This document shows, piece after piece, positions 13,501 to 42,080 of a DNA stretch of 64,000 bases. The number at the start of each line of letters is the position of its first letter. The first letter of the stretch is position 1. The position numbers were made by a program, and so were the translations under genes. The notes under the pieces were generated by a model. That model was not told the origin of the DNA. It searched no databases and saw only the letters and a program-made list of their open reading frames with translations. The DNA lies in the NCBI RefSeq assembly GCF_965638725.1, contig NC_134963.1, forward strand, positions 3,851,501 to 3,915,500. Direction: 5' to 3'. The DNA comes from Aptenodytes patagonicus. Taxonomy: Eukaryota; Chordata; Aves; Sphenisciformes; Spheniscidae.

Positions 13501-16500
13501 CCTAGCACCACACCTATCTGCGGCGTTGCAGTCCTAAGGACTCAAGTCTAGGAACTGCATGGGAATCCACTTCCCACTTCTCCTTTGCGCAGAAACACCA
13601 CCGGGGTCCATTTGCTCTCCATTACACACGCTCACTCTTGTGATCTTCAAAAGCGTGTATGCTCTTGAGGTCCCAGGTGACCTTAGATGGATGTTTCCTC
13701 TTCCTCACTGGCTTTGAAATAGTCAGAAGTATTTCCTTACCTTCTTGGGAACCTACATCTGCTCTAATTACAACATCCACTGAAATTTTCGTCATGTTGC
13801 AGGGTGAACTTAATGGACAAAAGGGGCTGGTTCCTTCCAACTTTCTTGAAGAAGTGCCTGATGATGTTGAAGTCTATCTATCGGATGCACCCTCGCGATA
13901 CGTTCACGATACACCGATGCGTACAAAAGCAAAAAGGGTAAGCAACCGAATAAGAAAAACTTAAAATTTTTATTTTCCATTTCATTCTGTCCCATATATA
14001 ATTTAGACATTACTTTTAACATTTTAAATCCATTTGCCTATTTAAAATTAACTTTCAAATATATAAAACTTAAAGAAAAATGACTTGACTTAGCCTTCCG
14101 CTAGCTCGATACATTTGTAAATGAAGAAACTAAATTTAGCATTTGATCGCAGTCATTGCAGTACCTTCAATTATACCTTGAGTTTAAACAGCTTTTCCCT
14201 GGTGAAAGTAGTTACTTCCTAATGCTTCTAAACTACTCCTACTACTGCACTACCTAGATGAAAGCAAAAGTTCTCGTGGAGGAAAGACTGGTACACGCCT
14301 TCCTTTAAATACAAACTGTCGATGCAGCTGATTGACAGTGTTCATCTTTTAATCCTTATGACGTCCCATTCCAACTGGCATTAGTTAATTGCCCAGAGAC
14401 TTCTCTTTTATGAAAGACTAATCATGTTTAGAGTATCTCATTTTTGGTTTTGTTTCATCACTGCAATATTTTTATATATTATATATTTTATATATATTTT
14501 TATTTCTTTGCTCATCTGCTTGGAAACAGAAGAAGAGTGTTCATTTCACACCTTAATAAGGCAATGTAGCCTTCACGTAAGTGAGCAACTGAAGATACCA
14601 ATAGAGATTTCAATTAAAGCTACCTGGCTATCTAATGCAAGTCTTGAAACTTAATTGTGGGGGAAAAAAAAAAAAAAGAAATATGTCTCCGAAATCCTTG
14701 GCCACAGAAGAACAGGCTGTATGCTTTTACTATATCTAATCAAGTCAATTTAGTTTTTTAGGAGACAAATCCTCTGAAAAGGAATCCTTAAAAATAAGTC
14801 AATTAGACCTCACTTTATGAAGGTCAACGTTTGGAGCATATTTCTTCCTGAGCTAAGTGTTTATGTTTACATAGAAAGGAGAGCTTGATGTCTAACTACC
14901 CTACAAAGAAAAGCTGCATATTGCATTGTTAGCCAACCTGGGATGGAAAAATTCCAAGCTCCTGTATCAAGAGAAAAGCACAACACCCCAACCCTTAAAG
15001 AACACACAAATGAAACGTAAGCTGATACGTACGGTAGTTTACAAGGGTATAGTTGGTTTTGAAACTCATTACACTCAAATATAGCTACAAATTGCCTGCC
15101 TTAAGATGTGCTTTCCGTGATCGATTATACCCCCGTTTGCCTAAGACCAACTATTCAACAGTTCTGAAAACATCCCCTCACGCGGTACAATTTACTCGGC
15201 TTTTCCTAGAAAGTGCACATTTGAAATACTGGCAACTGTTTGGTTTACCAATGCAATAAAAGTCTCAGTATGAAACATGCAGCTCACTGAATGAATGCAT
15301 TAGACTAAACATATGGTATCTTCAGGTGTACGTTGGGGTGCTTTACCAAGTTGGTTTTTTTCATTAGAATTAGACCTTGATTTAAAATCAAAGCAGGCTT
15401 GAAGCCCCTTTGCTTAACTCACTGTTGCACAACAAGCAGTAAATTGCTGATGTTTTAACTTGAACTACAAGGTAACAGGGGTCCCTAAGGCATGGATTCT
15501 CCTATGAAAATATCATCTTAATGGACAGTATCACATTTTAGTAGTTAGGATAGGCTGACTATAAGTAGCTTTAGCATTTTCATTCAAGTCTTTTTGATGA
15601 TTGAAAAAAATAGCCGTTCAAAATATTTAGGAATGCTGTCATCTAACTATCGTACAAGTATTCACCTTCATTCAGCAACCTCATAGCTGCAGCATACACA
15701 TCAAGCAGTCAGGGTCTTTAAGCTTTCTTTGATTGCAATTAAGGTTCATTTTAGCTTTTTCTTTTTCCTTTTTTTCTTTTTTTTAAGCCAGTGTGCCATC
15801 TTCTCAAATATGTCCATAAAGTTTGCTAGCCACTTTTAAAGAAAACGCATTTAAAGGACATTAAAAAAATAAGTGATCATGTAGCATTTTAAGTAATTTC
15901 TTCTGAAAACAGTTTGGCTTCTATAGATTGCTGATCTGTAGTAACTAACACACACATTTATTTTTCTTAAATCTATAGCTAAAAGCATCCCTCTTCATTT
16001 TTGTACTATCAGAGTACTGAAATGCAAAACCAAAACCAGTTCTGTGGCTTTTGTGGCCAGAACTATGGCAAACAAGTGTATCCAACTCGTTCCTTCAAAA
16101 AGTATAATCAAAACAGGGCTGTACTGGAGTGTTTTCTGCTGTCTATACTTTGCCCCCAAATTTATGTATTTTCTGTAAGCCCATACGGTATTTTAAGCCA
16201 CAAAGAAGGAAGGAACCAGCCCTTTAGTTTAAGTGGGTAATGGGACAAGTGATGTTACCAACTTTCTTGATGATAACAGCTTTTAAGCTTTCAAGCATTC
16301 AATAAATCATAACAATGTACCTAATAGGTTCCTCCTGAGAATACAGGTACATCACGGAGAGCACCATCCCCCACAGTTCATCTCCATTCTGGGTCACCTA
16401 CGTCACCTATGGGTTCTGGTAGTCCCGGGAGAGGCAGGGATATGTCCTCGAAAAAGAAAAAGGGGCTGCTTTCCAAAGGGAAGAAACTGCTGAAAAAGCT

Positions 16501-16516
16501 TGGTGCAGTGAAATGA
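1440..16516 (+). CDS. RIMBP2: RIMS-binding protein 2, C-terminal part (exons joined, 5' end outside window)
   Basis: This is the 3' portion of RIM-binding protein 2, a presynaptic active-zone scaffold. In the family, its SH3 domains bind proline-rich motifs of RIM proteins and voltage-gated calcium channels, so tethering channels near release sites. Eight exons (1440-1592, 4567-4751, 7036-7204, 9318-9383, 10782-10885, 12527-12598, 13803-13937, 16328-16516) join without a frame break into 356 codons plus stop. The first two bases complete a codon from an exon upstream of the window. Order of parts: acidic/serine-rich linker, SH3-II (FVALFDYDP start), a linker with an optional basic insert, SH3-III (MVALYDYDP start, GLVPSNFLEEV end), then a basic tail. 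All introns are GT-AG. An alternative last coding exon at 14530 gives a shorter end. Identification is from recalled vertebrate RIMBP2 sequence; RIMBP1/3 paralogues are less likely because the linker and tail match RIMBP2. Confidence 0.95.
1593..4566 (+). other. RIMBP2: RIMBP2 intron
   Basis: AT-rich intronic sequence without a supported exon. It includes a short imperfect TG/TA-rich tract near 2563-2610. The short open frames here lack homology I can recognise. Confidence 0.75.
4567..4751 (+). CDS. RIMBP2: RIMBP2 exon: first half of SH3-II
   Basis: The acceptor is ttttcatag and the donor is aag|gtggga. It encodes a linker (HLSPDIYEESETDPGTED) and then the SH3 RT-loop signature FVALFDYDP, a family-typical insertion (LTMSPNPDAAEEE) and LPFKEGQIIKV. 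The open frame runs on into the intron to about 4937, but the splice donor and the continuation of the SH3 fold at 7036 place the exon end here. Confidence 0.95.
4752..7035 (+). other. RIMBP2: RIMBP2 intron
   Basis: Intronic sequence with no recognised gene or repeat. Short open frames are AT-rich and look random. Confidence 0.75.
7036..7204 (+). CDS. RIMBP2: RIMBP2 exon: second half of SH3-II
   Basis: The acceptor is aataacag and the donor is g|gtaagg. The exon starts VYGDKDADGFYRGE, completing SH3-II with the conserved GLIPCNMV strand, followed by an acidic stretch (QADDEEMMDQLL) and PLNTPVEKI. One base (g) is carried out. It can join either the optional exon at 9318 or the exon at 10782, because both begin with two bases that finish the codon. 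Confidence 0.95.
7205..9317 (+). other. RIMBP2: RIMBP2 intron
   Basis: Intronic sequence; nothing recognised beyond low-complexity T runs. The segment around 8180-8450 is more GC-rich than its surroundings but gives no protein or repeat signature that I know. Confidence 0.7.
9318..9383 (+). CDS. RIMBP2: RIMBP2 optional 66-nt exon, basic insert between SH3-II and SH3-III
   Basis: This 66-nt exon encodes 22 residues rich in Arg/Lys/Ser, ending RRSRKSKR. Its acceptor (cctgaag) and donor (gag|gtctgt) are both weaker than those of neighbouring exons. Phase in and phase out are equal, so inclusion or skipping keeps the frame. I do not recall this peptide from the usual human isoform, so I treat it as a cassette exon; its use is inferred from frame and splice signals. 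Confidence 0.7.
9384..10781 (+). other. RIMBP2: RIMBP2 intron
   Basis: Intronic sequence between the optional exon and the first SH3-III exon. Open frames on both strands lack recognisable homology. There is a G-rich run near 10380. Confidence 0.7.
10782..10885 (+). CDS. RIMBP2: RIMBP2 exon: start of SH3-III
   Basis: The acceptor is gatcggaacag and the donor is gag|gtattg. It encodes a basic segment (RRSGRQHSVSTRR) and then MVALYDYDPRESSPNVDVE, the RT loop of the third SH3 domain. The longer open frame on the other strand here is a shadow. Confidence 0.95.
10886..12526 (+). other. RIMBP2: RIMBP2 intron with an old CR1 piece
   Basis: Contains a poly(A) run at 10989-11003 and the probable CR1 relic listed separately at 12175-12330. 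Otherwise nothing was recognised. Confidence 0.7.
12175..12330 (-). repeat. Degraded CR1 LINE 3' region
   Basis: Read on +, the segment resembles the reverse complement of CR1 3' ends: a 'gggacctctgaagtcac..agttcaac' block, then a piece like 'aggttgttcaaggc', 'ttctgagtctctccaagg' and a final 'tgtctagaac'. Substitutions and gaps are many, so it is an old copy. It is placed by recalled CR1 consensus only. Confidence 0.5.
12527..12598 (+). CDS. RIMBP2: RIMBP2 exon: middle of SH3-III
   Basis: A 72-nt exon in phase 0/0 with acceptor tttttctgcag and a perfect donor tat|gtaagt. It encodes AELTFCTGDIITVFGEIDED followed by GFYY, the n-Src loop and central strands of SH3-III. It is too short to stand out as an open frame. 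Confidence 0.95.
12599..13802 (+). other. RIMBP2: RIMBP2 intron
   Basis: Intronic. The 12680-12960 part is GC-richer and open on + for 62 codons, but without recognised homology. No repeat was assigned. Confidence 0.7.
13803..13937 (+). CDS. RIMBP2: RIMBP2 exon: end of SH3-III
   Basis: The acceptor is catgttgcag and the donor is agg|gtaagc; phase 0/0. It encodes GELNGQKGLVPSNFLEEVPD, the ALYDY-partner GLVPSNF strand of SH3-III, then a linker ending DTPMRTKAKR. Both alternative 3' exons (14530 and 16328) can follow in frame. Confidence 0.95.
13938..16327 (+). other. RIMBP2: RIMBP2 last intron (contains the alternative exon at 14530)
   Basis: AT-rich intron interrupted by the alternative stop-carrying exon. 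It includes a TA-rich stretch at 14468-14505 directly before that exon and a poly(A) run at 14666-14679. Nothing else was recognised. Confidence 0.7.
14530..14576 (+). CDS. RIMBP2: RIMBP2 alternative 3' coding exon with its own stop (KKSVHFTP end)
   Basis: After acceptor tggaaacag the phase-0 frame reads KKSVHFTP then TAA at 14554-14556. This is the C-terminus I recall for the common human RIMBP2 isoform, which strongly supports a real exon. A strong donor, cac|gtaagt, lies at 14577, so the exon is probably 47 nt and spliced on to the 16328 exon, which would then be 3' UTR. The stop sits only 20 nt before that junction, within the usual 50-nt limit, so such an mRNA should escape nonsense-mediated decay. 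The coding part is 14530-14556. Confidence 0.82.
16328..16516 (+). CDS. RIMBP2: RIMBP2 last exon, long-isoform basic tail
   Basis: The phase-0 frame after acceptor cctaatag gives VPPENTGTSRRAPSPT and runs 62 residues to TGA at 16514-16516. The tail is Ser/Pro/Gly-rich, then strongly basic (KKKKGLLSKGKKLLKKLG). The acceptor has a poor pyrimidine tract, as expected for a regulated exon. A second AG at 16345-16346 would put the tail out of frame, so the first one is preferred. Confidence 0.85.
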   Translation, partial: VPPENTGTSRRAPSPTVHLHSGSPTSPMGSGSPGRGRDMSSKKKKGLLSKGKKLLKKLGAVK

Positions 16517-16988
16517 TTCATGTACTCCTGGACAACTTGTAAAGCTTCCAGTCTGTGTATTTTTATTTTAAACGTCAAAACTAGGGCTTTCATGACTATG
16601 CAGTACAACTTTACCAAACCTTTGCATTTTTAACTCTGACATCAATAGAATCATGCGAATTGCTTACTCAAAACAGCAAGAAAAAGGAAGTGGATTTGTT
16701 ATTGCAAATATTTTTTTCTTTAAAAAAAAAAATTTTGTGGGATTAAGACCAGAAGAACATGGTTTTATTTGAAGTCAACTCAACACCTGCAACTCCACTG
16801 GATAAATCTCAGCCTTTAGTCTCCTTTAACCACGAGTGGGGGGAAGAAAACTCTATTCATTGATTCCTGGTTCAGGGAGATCACCCCACCGTATCTAATC
16901 TTTATCATAAACGAAAATGGTCTTGAAACTCCTAGTTTAATCAGCCTTGATGTTTTGCCTTATTAATGCACAATGATTTGTACTGTCT

Positions 16989-16994
16989 AATAAA
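16989..16994 (+). terminator. RIMBP2: Proximal polyadenylation signal candidate (AATAAA), RIMBP2
   Basis: AATAAA about 475 nt after the stop codon, inside the presumed 3' UTR. It could give a shorter mRNA. Confidence 0.4.
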
Positions 16995-17892
16995 TATACA
17001 GCGTATACTTCGTATGTACTGTGTATTCAACTGTCTTCATCTTCCCTAAAACATGGTAATTTAAGATCAAGTACTATGTTACCGACTCCTTTCAATGTCT
17101 GATGTAGCTCCTGGGAGTTTGAAAGTGCTGCGAAAAATGCTTTCTTTTTGGTTTTGCCTTTTTTTTTTTTTCCAAACCAAAACCCTTGTATTGATTTCTT
17201 TTGTCAACCTTTTCACGAAGCTGAAATCAGATACAGTGTAAGTTATTCAGAGACTCACCACCCAGTTTCAACCGTACAACCTCCAGTTTTGGAGTTCCTG
17301 GTTCACTGTTCTAAATTACCAGGGGGGGAAAAAAAACCCAAGAAAAAAACCAACCCACCAAAATAACTCCGCAACAAAACCCCTTTACTCCCCAACTTTT
17401 TTTCCTGTGGAGGTACAGGCCTAAGTTAAAAGGCATTTTCATATTGCTGATGTCAGATTCAAGATAAAGTGCATGTCTAAAGTAAAAAGTGAAAAAAACC
17501 CTGTGTTACATACACAAGCCGTAGCCAGTAAAAAGGCTGCAACGGGTGATAATCAAATATTAATTGCAATATTGGCATCTCAAGAAAAACAATCTTACAC
17601 ATTGATGGCAGTCATTGGCTGTTACTATTTTGTAATTCTTGTCCATTTGTAAATTGTTTTTACTGTTTATACATACTTTTCAGACTGCCTTTCTTTTTGT
17701 AATTTATGGAAGGTTTATAAATGAATGATCAAAGCTTCCCCATTGTGTCTTCAGATAACAATGTAAATTACTGTAAGATACCGTGTGCTAGATTATAACA
17801 TTTAATTAAAGGAAATAACTGGCCTAAATTTGTGGTAAAGTACTGTGTGGGTGTGTGCATGTGTACAACTGTTGTGTATTATATTTTATATA

Positions 17893-17898
17893 AATAAA
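17893..17898 (+). terminator. RIMBP2: Distal polyadenylation signal candidate (AATAAA), RIMBP2
   Basis: AATAAA within a run of taaataaata, followed within 30 nt by 'gatattttgtagagtg', a U/GU-rich downstream element. It is the most likely end of the long RIMBP2 mRNA. Confidence 0.55.
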
Positions 17899-17915
17899 TA
17901 ATTTGATATTTTGTA

Positions 17916-18584
17916 GAGTGCAGTATGTTTCATGAATCTACTGTATCAGCTGCCTGATTCTTGTGTTAGCCTTCCCTCCCTCAAGGATTAGACACAAATG
18001 GCGAGATCCACGCCCACGGAGCGACTGTTAAGCATGCAGTAATGGTGCAAGCTACACGTTCAAACACTGCACCCACGTGGAGAAGGAACAGTCTGCAGTG
18101 ACCATTTCCTACCTTTCCGTAGCTGACGAAGGAAGCAGCTGCACGAGCTCCTTTTCTATCGACCTCAAATGACAGAAACCAGAGCAGAATGAATACCCCC
18201 GACAGGTATAAATAAGCAATAGGTAACCAGGAAGAAATACGAAGTACTAAGTAGTGAACAGGGAAAGCTACCACTGTGTGACATCAGAAGGACCAAAATA
18301 TTTGCCAAAACCCCCTATGCCTCTCTTCTGCCACATGAAATTTGTAATGAAGCCTGGGAAAGAAAAAAACCTGAACTGAATACAAGTCATAGAGCTCCCT
18401 CGTTCTTCAGAACTGTTGACAGCTGCTGAGATTTTCCATAGAAGAAAGACTCATCTAAACGCAAGACTCCAGGAGCTTTCCAGAGGTAAAGAATGGTTAA
18501 AGTTACTCCAGCATGTGTCACACAGTATGCCCAAAGCCCAGTCTTGAAGTACGTACGCAAGTACATCTAACACGATCAAACCAG
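17916..18584. other. Convergent gap between RIMBP2 and PIWIL1 3' ends
   Basis: About 0.67 kb between the predicted cleavage sites of the two facing genes. It holds a 97-codon minus-strand open frame (17981-18274) with no recognised homology, which I do not call as a gene. No repeat was seen. Confidence 0.6.
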
Positions 18585-19986
18585 CAAGGATTACAGCAAC
18601 AACTTTATTTAAATCTCGCAAAGAAAAGGAACAAGGTTCACAACAAGTTAGTTAAAGAAAACCACCGCCAATCCAAGTAATTCCATATGCACTAGTTTGA
18701 CTCTGCGCCTGGTAATGCAAAAATCTGAAATCAACTTCCATCAACACAACTGCTATTTGCTTTAGAAATGAAGCTGCTCCTGCTGAATAGTTACCAACTG
18801 AAGTCTTAGAAGCACGATACAAACCCAGGCCTAAGCGCTTCCTATTACTTGGAACTACACAACCGAAAAAACCCCATGAATAGTAACACTATCTACGTTT
18901 TTGCACACCAGTGCACTGATATTCTTCGATGGAAATTATTTTTCTCATTTAACAAGCATGCAGTTAAACAGTGTCAACCCAGACATTTAGTTCATTCCAG
19001 TTACGAATTTGCAGTTGTCTAAACCAACGGTTTACTCACACTGTGTAGTAAATATGAAGTGACAAGACTAAGAAAAAGCACGTCCGTAGGATAGTCCATT
19101 GTGAGTCACACAGGCCCCATAACAGCATTCAAGCTTAGACAAAGCCACCACTTTTTGTGGAGAGAATACTGTAGCCTTAGATAATAAAGGCGTTCCTATA
19201 GCTGTGATAAGATACAGAAATAATTCTGCCGCTGACGCTCGTTCCTGAAGCTTTGGTATACACAGAACTTCCTCCTCAGCTATGTGAGTTTGAAAAAGTC
19301 CCGCTTCATTCCCTCTACTCCTAGGGAGACATGGGTGAGCACCACTCTCTCTCGTTGGTCTGCAAATCGCTTACAAGGGCAAGTATTACAAACCCTTCCA
19401 CAGGTTTTGCAGCACTGTGCAATCTTAAAACAAAGCCTTGCTAACCAAGAATGGCCGATAGCCTCTTTTTAACATATGAAATAGTTTAGGAGACAAAATT
19501 TTGCCCTCATTTTAACAGCCAAGAAAAACAAGGGAGCAACAACTGCAGTTTGAAAATTAAAAGTGTAATGTGCTAACTGGAGAAGTTTGGGTTTTGATCC
19601 GCGTAACCATATATAGCGTATGCTAAAAATAATCCTGTGTAAGACTTCCCGAAAACATAAAAATAAGAACAACTGATAATCTCTTGTGAAGAATCCCAGA
19701 AACACTTTAGTAAATAAGTATTAAAAAAAATAAATTATTATATAGTTTTTATAGCAAGCAGAGACCTAGTCAAAATGCAGACCTGCTATCTCAAGCTTTT
19801 TCCTGCTACAATGAAAATAAAGTTCCACAACTGCACATATTCATTCTCCCACGCACATGTCTCTTAAGGAAAAAAAACCAAATCAAAACCAACCAAAAAA
19901 ACCCAACAAAAAACCACACAAACCCCCAGACAATTCTACATTCCCTAGAAAGGAACTACACTTTTTTTTTTTCTGGTAACTCGACT
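18585..19986 (-). other. PIWIL1: PIWIL1 3' UTR
   Basis: Lies between the PIWIL1 stop codon and an AATAAA on the minus strand at 18604-18609. No exon or repeat was recognised in it; a CA-rich low-complexity tract lies at about 19868-19930. Confidence 0.6.
18604..18609 (-). terminator. PIWIL1: Polyadenylation signal candidate (AATAAA), PIWIL1
   Basis: On the minus strand the sequence reads AATAAA then GTTGTTGCTGT, a GU-rich downstream element. It is the best-placed signal after the stop codon, giving a 3' UTR of about 1.4 kb. Confidence 0.55.
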
Positions 19987-40740
<20,754 letters not shown>

Positions 40741-40774
40741 CTTCTCTTCTAAGACAAACCACCTTCAGCATTAG

Positions 40775-40900
40775 CGTTCAATCTTCTCCTTCCCCATCCT
40801 TATTCCAATATTATGAGCGACAGTATTGCATTTGCCCTTGTTTAATTTCAACTGGTTCAGCAAAATATACCCTCCTCCGCAAACTTCCCTGCTCTTGGAT
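40775..40900 (-). repeat. Possible CR1 ORF2 relic
   Basis: The minus strand reads QLKLNKGKCNTV..NIGIRMGKEKIE, which resembles the segment after the RT core of CR1 (K.N..KCKV...Y.MG...LES). It is short and degraded, so only tentative. Confidence 0.3.
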
Positions 40901-41366
40901 CTCCACACTAACACAGCCACCACAGGTAGTGTGGGGAAGTTACAGCTTCTTATAGTCAAGTTTGAACCTACTGGCACATCCCACGACAAATTCTGAAGCT
41001 GTGAAGAAAGTCAACCACACTGGAGAGCATGGCAGAATCTCCAACCTCAGCCAAGTATAACTCGGGGTCTACTGATGTTACTTTCAAGTTACACTTGAGA
41101 CTCAATTCAGACTAATTTGTTACGCTATTCTAGGAGCGGCGCACACTTCACCCAAAGCACACAGCGACCCTGACCACCTGGTCAGCTCCCCCATGATGCA
41201 AACTGGCCCCAGAGATCCGTCCACCCTCTCCCCCCACAGCAACCCTTCCCTTCCACGTGGGCTCGGCCCTAACCTCTCCGCCAGCCTCGAGCAGTTTGCG
41301 GGGCCAAAATCCGCGCCCAGAGGAGCCCCCCCTCCACCGCCAGCCCTGCCGGGCCCTCGGCGTTAC

Positions 41367-41600
41367 CTCAGCCTGCCCCCAGGCCGCGAAGGGGCTCTGC
41401 TCCCCCCCCAGCGATACGCAGCAGGCCGTCCCCTTCACGACGCCAGACGACTTTGTTCCCGCTAGGGCCAAAGCCACTCTCGCAGCCGCAGGTGCCCGCA
41501 GACCGGTCCCCCGGGCCTGGGCATGGGCACCGGCACCGGCCCCGGCCCCGCTCGCCGCGCCGGACCACCCGCCACTCCCCGCCCCTCAGGACGACGGCGC
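41367..41600 (-). other. PIWIL1: Predicted non-coding exon 1 of PIWIL1 (5' UTR)
   Basis: Exon 2 has an acceptor 8 nt before the ATG, so an upstream exon is required. In the CpG island the minus strand offers a donor gag|gtaacg at 41366-41365, and a CCAAT box at 41675-41671 would place a start site near 41.6 kb. Other donors (for example at 41614-41613 or 41896-41895) are possible; the boundary is a guess. Confidence 0.3.
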
Positions 41601-41787
41601 CGCGCGCAGGCGCGCACCTCCTGGGCGGCACGCGCTAGCGGTGCAAGGCGGGAACGCACGCTCTCCTCCGATTGGCTCCTGAGGCCCGAGCGCTGCCGAA
41701 GAGTCCCGAAGGGCGCAGCCGGCCGCGGCGGGCGGAGCCGAAGGCGGCCGAAGCGCCGCGCCTTTTCCCGCCCGCCCACTGGGGCGG

Positions 41788-41831
41788 CAGTCAGTCAGTC
41801 AGTCAGTCAGTCAGTCAGTCAGTCAGTCAGT
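41788..41831. repeat. CAGT tetranucleotide microsatellite, 11 copies
   Basis: Eleven uninterrupted CAGT units (44 bp), followed by a degenerate 'gcgtcagtg'. It lies within the CpG island, about 110 bp upstream of the nearer CCAAT box relative to PIWIL1. Confidence 0.97.
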
Positions 41832-42080
41832 GCGTCAGTGCTCCGCGCTTGCTTCTTGGGGCGGCAAGTGAAACCGGCGCCGGGCGTTTCACCTCATAAT
41901 ACTGACGCGCTGTTCTCCACAGGGTGAGGTTCGGGGGGTGCCCCGGCCACCCCCGCCGGCTCCGGGCAGCCTGCGGCGCGGCGCCCCTGGCAGAAGGGGC
42001 CTCTCGGCCACCGCCGCCCCGCTGCCGCCTGCAGGTGGCCGTGCCCGGGTGTCGCGGCCATTGGCAGAACCGGGCTTTTG

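Larger units (their letters stand above)
16517..17915 (+). other. RIMBP2: RIMBP2 3' UTR
   Basis: AT-rich sequence directly after the RIMBP2 stop. AATAAA hexamers occur at 16989-16994 and, followed by a T/G-rich stretch, at 17893-17898. A TG-rich tract precedes the second at about 17845-17878. I place the end near 17915 by that signal; the exact cleavage site cannot be seen. Confidence 0.65.
41200..42080. promoter_or_regulatory. PIWIL1: CpG island, presumed PIWIL1 promoter
   Basis: A sharp rise in G+C and CpG density compared with the AT-rich flanks. On the minus strand there are CCAAT boxes at 41675-41671 and 42064-42060 and several GC boxes. It lies directly upstream of the PIWIL1 start codon exon. 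Open frames here (up to 141 codons) are side effects of few stop codons in GC-rich DNA. Confidence 0.8.

Noticed and set aside
16341..16350. Alternative acceptor (aatacag|gt) for the RIMBP2 last exon
   Set aside because: It would shift the frame and destroy the basic tail; the upstream AG at 16327 keeps the frame and matches the family.
17981..18274. 97-codon minus-strand frame between the two genes
   Set aside because: No recognised homology and no splice or promoter context; it lies beyond the PIWIL1 poly(A) signal.
41257..41927. Several open frames of 60-141 codons on both strands
   Set aside because: All lie in the CpG island where stop codons are rare; composition is Arg/Pro/Ala and includes the CAGT array.
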